Source: Fragilaria crotonensis
Lineage: Eukaryota; Bacillariophyta; Fragilariophyceae; Fragilariales; Fragilariaceae
NCBI GenBank assembly: GCA_022925895.1
Contig: JAKSYS010000256.1
Span: 1-64,000, forward strand
Direction: 5' to 3'
Length of the DNA stretch: 64,000 nucleotides
The position numbers and the translations under genes are program-made. Shown here in pieces: positions 60,157-64,000 of the stretch. Under the pieces are notes generated by a model. The model made no database searches. It was not told the DNA's origin and worked only from the letters and a program-made list of their open reading frames with translations. Each line of letters starts with the position of its first letter. Positions within the stretch are counted from its first letter, which is position 1.

Positions 60157-63100
60157 CTAGGAAGGATCATCGCTCAACATACCAGCGCTGCGCGATGCTA
60201 GACCAGAAATGCCTTTCGCCGCAGCGTTGACGAAATCGTCGCCTTGCCTGTCTCGCTCAAGTTCACCGAGTGTCGATTCAATATTTCGGCTCGCTGTTTT
60301 CAGAAGGGTCGCGGCGAACTGAGAATCAACATGTTAGCTACTCGAGTGATGCATGGATTGAGTCGACAATTTCACTCACCTTAGAGCCGAGACGCCCAAG
60401 TAAAGGGGCGTATTTAGGAGCATTCTCGCGAAATTCCTTAGCGAGATATGCAGCTTGTTCTGGGGTGATCTGGCTGAATGATTCAAGACCCGCAGCATCA
60501 TTTATGGGTATACCTCCGTCTGGGCCACCGGAGCCGGGAAACGGGATCATGGATGGTGGGATGAAGGAAGAAATCTTGACGACAAGACCAAGAGCTTTTT
60601 CTTCCTCCAAAGTCTTCCTTACGAACGGTTTTATGCCATCTTCCAAAGGCAGCTTAGGAAGCACGGAGCCGATACCAAAAGGAAGCGCATCCCTGAACCT
60701 TTGCGGTACATCTATCAGAGTGTCCTTCAGGGTATCTTTAACCTGCGCCGACGCTGCCAATACGCTCTCTTCTACTAATAGGTTTTGCACAAAGTTCCCC
60801 CCTGGCGCCAACAAGATGTCCGCGGAATCTTTGACGAGAGTAACTGCGGCCTCGGCAGCAGAGGTGTTGCGTTCCTTGCTTCGAACTGTTTCTCGGTTCG
60901 CACCATGTGAAAGCAATATGCCTGCAGACTCATCTTCGTCGGCACCTTGCTCCTCAACAAATTTGGTCGTGGTAGTGTATTTAACGAATCCATCAGCAAG
61001 ATCTGCTAACCGTTTGGGTTCCATGTACTCTTCGGCGCCATACAAAAGATTGCGAAGCGCATCTCGCGCCTGTGGTGAATCATCCGCAAGTAATCGTTTT
61101 GCAACGTAGGGAAAACAACTCTTGATGATGCTGAAGTTTTCATCCGCTTGAAGGCTCACGCCCTCCAGGGTGAGGAACGCACGGGAAGTGTACACAAACC
61201 ATTCTGGGATTCGAAAAGCATCACGATTTCGTTTTTGAAGCTCTTCTACTTCCATGGTTATTCCACTGACCGCGCTCTCTCGCTTCCTCGTTTCTTCTAT
61301 CCGTTGCTTCATATCAGCTCGCATCTGAACTCGCAGCTCGTCGTCTGGCAAGTTTGGGTACTTTTCCCGGAACTCGCTAAAGATTCGATTTCTGACCTTA
61401 TCTGCACCGCCGCCTTCACCAGCTTGCTTGAGCATATAGGTCAAAGGCTCCAAAAACCCCGAGGCTCGGACGGTGTCTAGACGGTCGGCCTTGAGGAATC
61501 CTAGTTTGACCAAATCCTCCGGTATTTTAGAGTAGTCTTCCCCAGTCAAGTGTGCGACGAACTCCAGAAGGGAGTATTGCAGGCTAGGATCCGTATCAAG
61601 AGTCATCCCAAAGTCTATGATCGCGGGATGGTTGAGGCACAAGTGAAAAAGTTGGCATGGTTGACGCTTTTGCCGCATAACAACATCCGCTTACCTAGGA
61701 TGCATAGTCTACCATCATCAGTTCGAAGGATGTTTCCGCTGTGGTCGGAATGGCACATCGTGTTAGATCAATCACAACGACAGACCGTACTCGGCATGCT
61801 ATGCAATACTTACGGATGGGGGTCGCAATGGAGTCGGCGCCTGTAGCATGCATTGAAGTGTTAGAATTGAAGGGCGTTTGAGTCAAGGCATCCACAATAC
61901 AGGAAGACCTACGTTTCCAAAAGCATGACCAAGTAAGCATTTAATGCCACACTGCAAAGGCGAGGAACATCATCTGCCGTGCTCTGATCCAGACGTACTC
62001 CTTTTACCCACTCTGTCACCAAAATGCGTTCCGTTGAAAAGTCCTCCACCACGATGGGTGCCATAACGGCATTCAACTTGCGACTTTGCATGTCAACATT
62101 GAACTGCATTGTACTTTTAGCCTCTTCTCGATAATCAAGCTCAGCGATGAATCCTCGACCCCATTCATTGGCGAGTGATTGGAAATCCGTCGCACTTTTG
62201 GTGAGCTTTTGATAGACGGGTGCAAATTCACGAACCAAGTACAGATCGAGAGCAATTTCAGCCAAGGCGTTTGGTCGCTGGCATTTGACTGCGACTTCCT
62301 TGTCGCCCACAAATCCCCGATACACTTGTCCGATCGATGCCGACGCGACTGGTCCCTTGTCGAAAGAAACGTCCTTTATCTGCGCAAACCGCTGGGGTCC
62401 TAGTTCTTTCAACAGCAACGCCTTGGCGGCATCTCCTGAGAAAGGAGGGACACGATCTTGTAGTGTAGCGAGCGCAGTGGCGAATTCTTGAGGGATCAAA
62501 TCGCCTCGCACGGAGAGCGCCTGACCAACTTTGATGGCAGTGGGCCCAAGTTTATTTACCAAGTCGAGCAGTTGTAGAGCTCGCTTCGAGCGCATGTTCT
62601 CTTCATCTTTGAAAATGTACTTGTCAATTAGTAACGTGTCGATGAGGTATCGACTTGAAAGTCTGAGCACTTGCAAGGCACGCTGTAGGACTAATATCGG
62701 ATGTTTGGAGTAATAAACCTTGGCTTGGAGCGGATCATACTCTCCTCTTGGATACGGTTCGTATCCGACTCTAAAATCTTGATCTGGAAATGAAATAACA
62801 TACAGCGTGGTTATGAGGGTGACGAATGTGGGAAGAAGAACAAGGCTCGCTTCGGCCCATGGCGGTAGTGCTAGAAAAGCGGCTGTAATCGAAGACAACA
62901 CTTGCTCCACTTGGGTAATTCCTGGACCAGGAGCCAATAACTTGGTCCATTGAATCTCCGCCACTTGCTTTGCAATCTTTCCTAGTTCGATCTCTTGGGT
63001 TGATTTGGTGACAAGATTTGATAACACTGCCCATTCATCATCAAGTGATATTGTGGCTTGTAGTAATGACGGCTTGCGTCGATGGTGTCTTCGTTCCTTG

Positions 63101-63240
63101 ACTGCATGCAATTCATGCAAATTGCTGGATCCTAACGGTGTCAAAGAAATTGACTCCGACAACTTCGGGAGGACAAAGCCCTTGACATTCACTTGGCTAA
63201 ACAACGTGACTGCAAGAAGCCGAACAACGAGAAGGCTCAT
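60157..63240 (-). CDS. Plastid-type ABC1 (UbiB/ABC1K) kinase with long C-terminal extension
   Basis: An atypical kinase of the ABC1K group, which in plastids regulates prenylquinone metabolism and plastoglobules. Five exons: 63240-61913, 61840-61814 (27 nt), 61738-61695 (44 nt), 61614-60380 and 60318-60157, 931 residues. The signal peptide MSLLVVRLLAVTLFSQVNVKG is followed by Phe (FVLP), the diatom plastid-import pattern. Family motifs: KVGQ (237-240), VASASIGQVY (298-307), VAVKCQRPN, LHCDPHPGNIL (about 446-456) and LDFGMTLD (466-473). The two micro-exons code the catalytic loop; only this splicing restores it. About 450 residues follow the kinase core, helical, ending FAATLLKTASRNIESTLGEL and SDDPS from the last exon. 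Two hydrophobic stretches (112-124, 132-150) may be membrane-associated. Divergent to the partial gene at 63858. Confidence 0.9.
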
Positions 63241-63857
63241 AATACAAATATCAGGATTCGTTGAGGAGCGCGGCGTCTTGAATCAAATGAGATCTTTGGA
63301 AGCGTCGCATACACTTAAATTGAATCTACTACTCTCGTTTAGTCTATGAAGTTGAGAGTTGACGGGGTGAGGTGGTGTTGGATATGAAGAAGGCGACCAA
63401 AGGCCAATGAGAATAATTGCGCGACAACATTCAGAGACGGTTGTACTGGCTGTAGGTTGTACTGGTATGAGTAACGGTAGTATGACATAGAGTTTCCCCA
63501 GTTATTATATATTCATGTATACAGATATATATGTATATCTTCTATTACACATAGAATGTCGAAGACTGGTGGCTGCGCGAACACGAAACACTCACAGAAA
63601 AAATGACCACGTACGAAACACTATTGAACATGACATATGACAGCTATGACGCTATGACACTACAAACTCGCCTCATCCAAGGGGTTCGCACGTCGGATGC
63701 AGGATGCAGTCAGCAAGGCATCAAGTCAGCGCTCACATCGTGTCACAGGTCCCAGCACAGTCGCGACGAGCCAGCATCAGAGAACCACGCTGTGACTCTG
63801 TACTCAATGGGCATTAGAGGCGCAACAGTGCAACACTCACGAATCACACAGTGGAAC
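63241..63857. promoter_or_regulatory. Bidirectional promoter region
   Basis: Between divergent plastid-related genes. GGTTGTACTGG repeats at 63438-63462, an AT-rich TATATATTCATGTATACAGATATATATG stretch lies at 63505-63533, and GACATATGACAGC at 63631. GTAC words are present but sparser than at other promoters. No gene is seen. Confidence 0.4.
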
Positions 63858-64000
63858 ATGATTGTGATGTTGTTCAAGGTTGCGACAATTGTCGCCATCC
63901 TCGCTTCCGATGCTTCTGCGTTCTCGGTCCATCATGCAACAGGAACAGCTGGTGCGACTGCTAAGTCGAGCTCCTGCAGATCTACTTCTGGAGCAACATC
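63858..64000 (+). CDS. N-terminus of a plastid-targeted protein (partial, runs off the edge)
   Basis: ATG at 63858 opens a frame without stops to the window end (47 codons). It begins MIVMLFKVATIVAILASDAS and continues AFSVHHATGTAGATAKSSS: a signal peptide with predicted cleavage at ASA|F, then a Ser/Thr/Ala-rich, acid-free transit-like segment. This is the bipartite presequence that carries nuclear-encoded proteins through the four membranes of a diatom plastid, Phe at +1 being required. The mature protein lies beyond the window, so its function is unknown. No in-frame upstream ATG competes. Confidence 0.75.
   Translation, partial: MIVMLFKVATIVAILASDASAFSVHHATGTAGATAKSSSCRSTSGAT

Noticed and set aside
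59701-60201. 166-codon plus frame after importin alpha
   Set aside because: No similarity I recognise, overlaps the 3' end of the ABC1 kinase on the other strand, and shows no splice or start support.

Overview
The window looks like nuclear DNA of a diatom, probably a raphid pennate. The evidence is short GT-AG introns (55-170 nt), compact genes on both strands with near-overlapping 3' ends, a signal peptide followed by an ASAF-type plastid-import motif in the partial gene at the right edge (DASAFSV) and a related G|F junction in the ABC1 kinase at 60-63 kb, a cytosolic-type GAPDH, and a dense, varied set of DNA transposons. No ribosomal RNA, tRNA, CRISPR or bacterial operon was seen.

Layout. 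0.7-2.4 kb: remnant of a copia-like (diatom CoDi-type) LTR retrotransposon, gag part only. 2.9-9.2 kb: a large DNA element with a decayed CMC/Plavaka-type transposase (+) and a second element-encoded protein (-), placed tail to tail. 10.1-16 kb: host genes for a GT92 glycosyltransferase (+), a two-WW-domain protein (-) and a class I SAM-dependent methyltransferase-like protein (-). 16.5-19.7 kb: a decayed piggyBac-type transposase. 20.4-25.1 kb: ABC1/ADCK-type kinase (+) and TPR protein (-). 25-41 kb: a transposon graveyard holding a DDE_1 remnant, a second copy of the 2.9-9.2 kb element's accessory protein, a MULE transposase, a PIF/Harbinger transposase fragment and several tandem-repeat fields. 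41.2-43 kb: a sulfatase. 44-47 kb: a 5' fragment of a second CMC/Plavaka element, a MITE with intact terminal repeats, and a degenerate short-motif array. 47.4-64 kb: a dense host gene block: SKI8/WDR61-like WD40 protein, ubinuclein/HPC2-like protein, DUF4460/TCAIM-like protein, prolyl 4-hydroxylase, GapC, importin alpha, a plastid-type ABC1 kinase, and the start of a plastid-targeted protein.

The most interesting result is the element accessory protein. Two diverged copies (6489-9074 minus, 29141-32290 plus) share an H-x-D ... H core, with N-D-A-S-Q-G after the first pair and I-S-W-D-G-R-V before the distal His. This is the layout expected of a 2-oxoglutarate/Fe(II) dioxygenase double-stranded beta-helix. 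One copy faces a CMC/Plavaka transposase and the other a MULE transposase, both tail to tail. TET/JBP-type dioxygenases are known passengers of fungal KDZ transposons, so this may be an analogous base-modification module in diatom elements, shared across transposase superfamilies. That reading rests on motif inspection only.

Other points of note: GTAC/AGTACT-rich islands flank host genes and are scarce in transposon DNA; a perfect 29-bp inverted repeat carrying CRE (TGACGTCA) sites lies upstream of the sulfatase; an in-frame TGA is followed by 112 coding-like codons in the ubinuclein-like gene; and the plastid ABC1 kinase has 27-nt and 44-nt micro-exons that split its catalytic loop.
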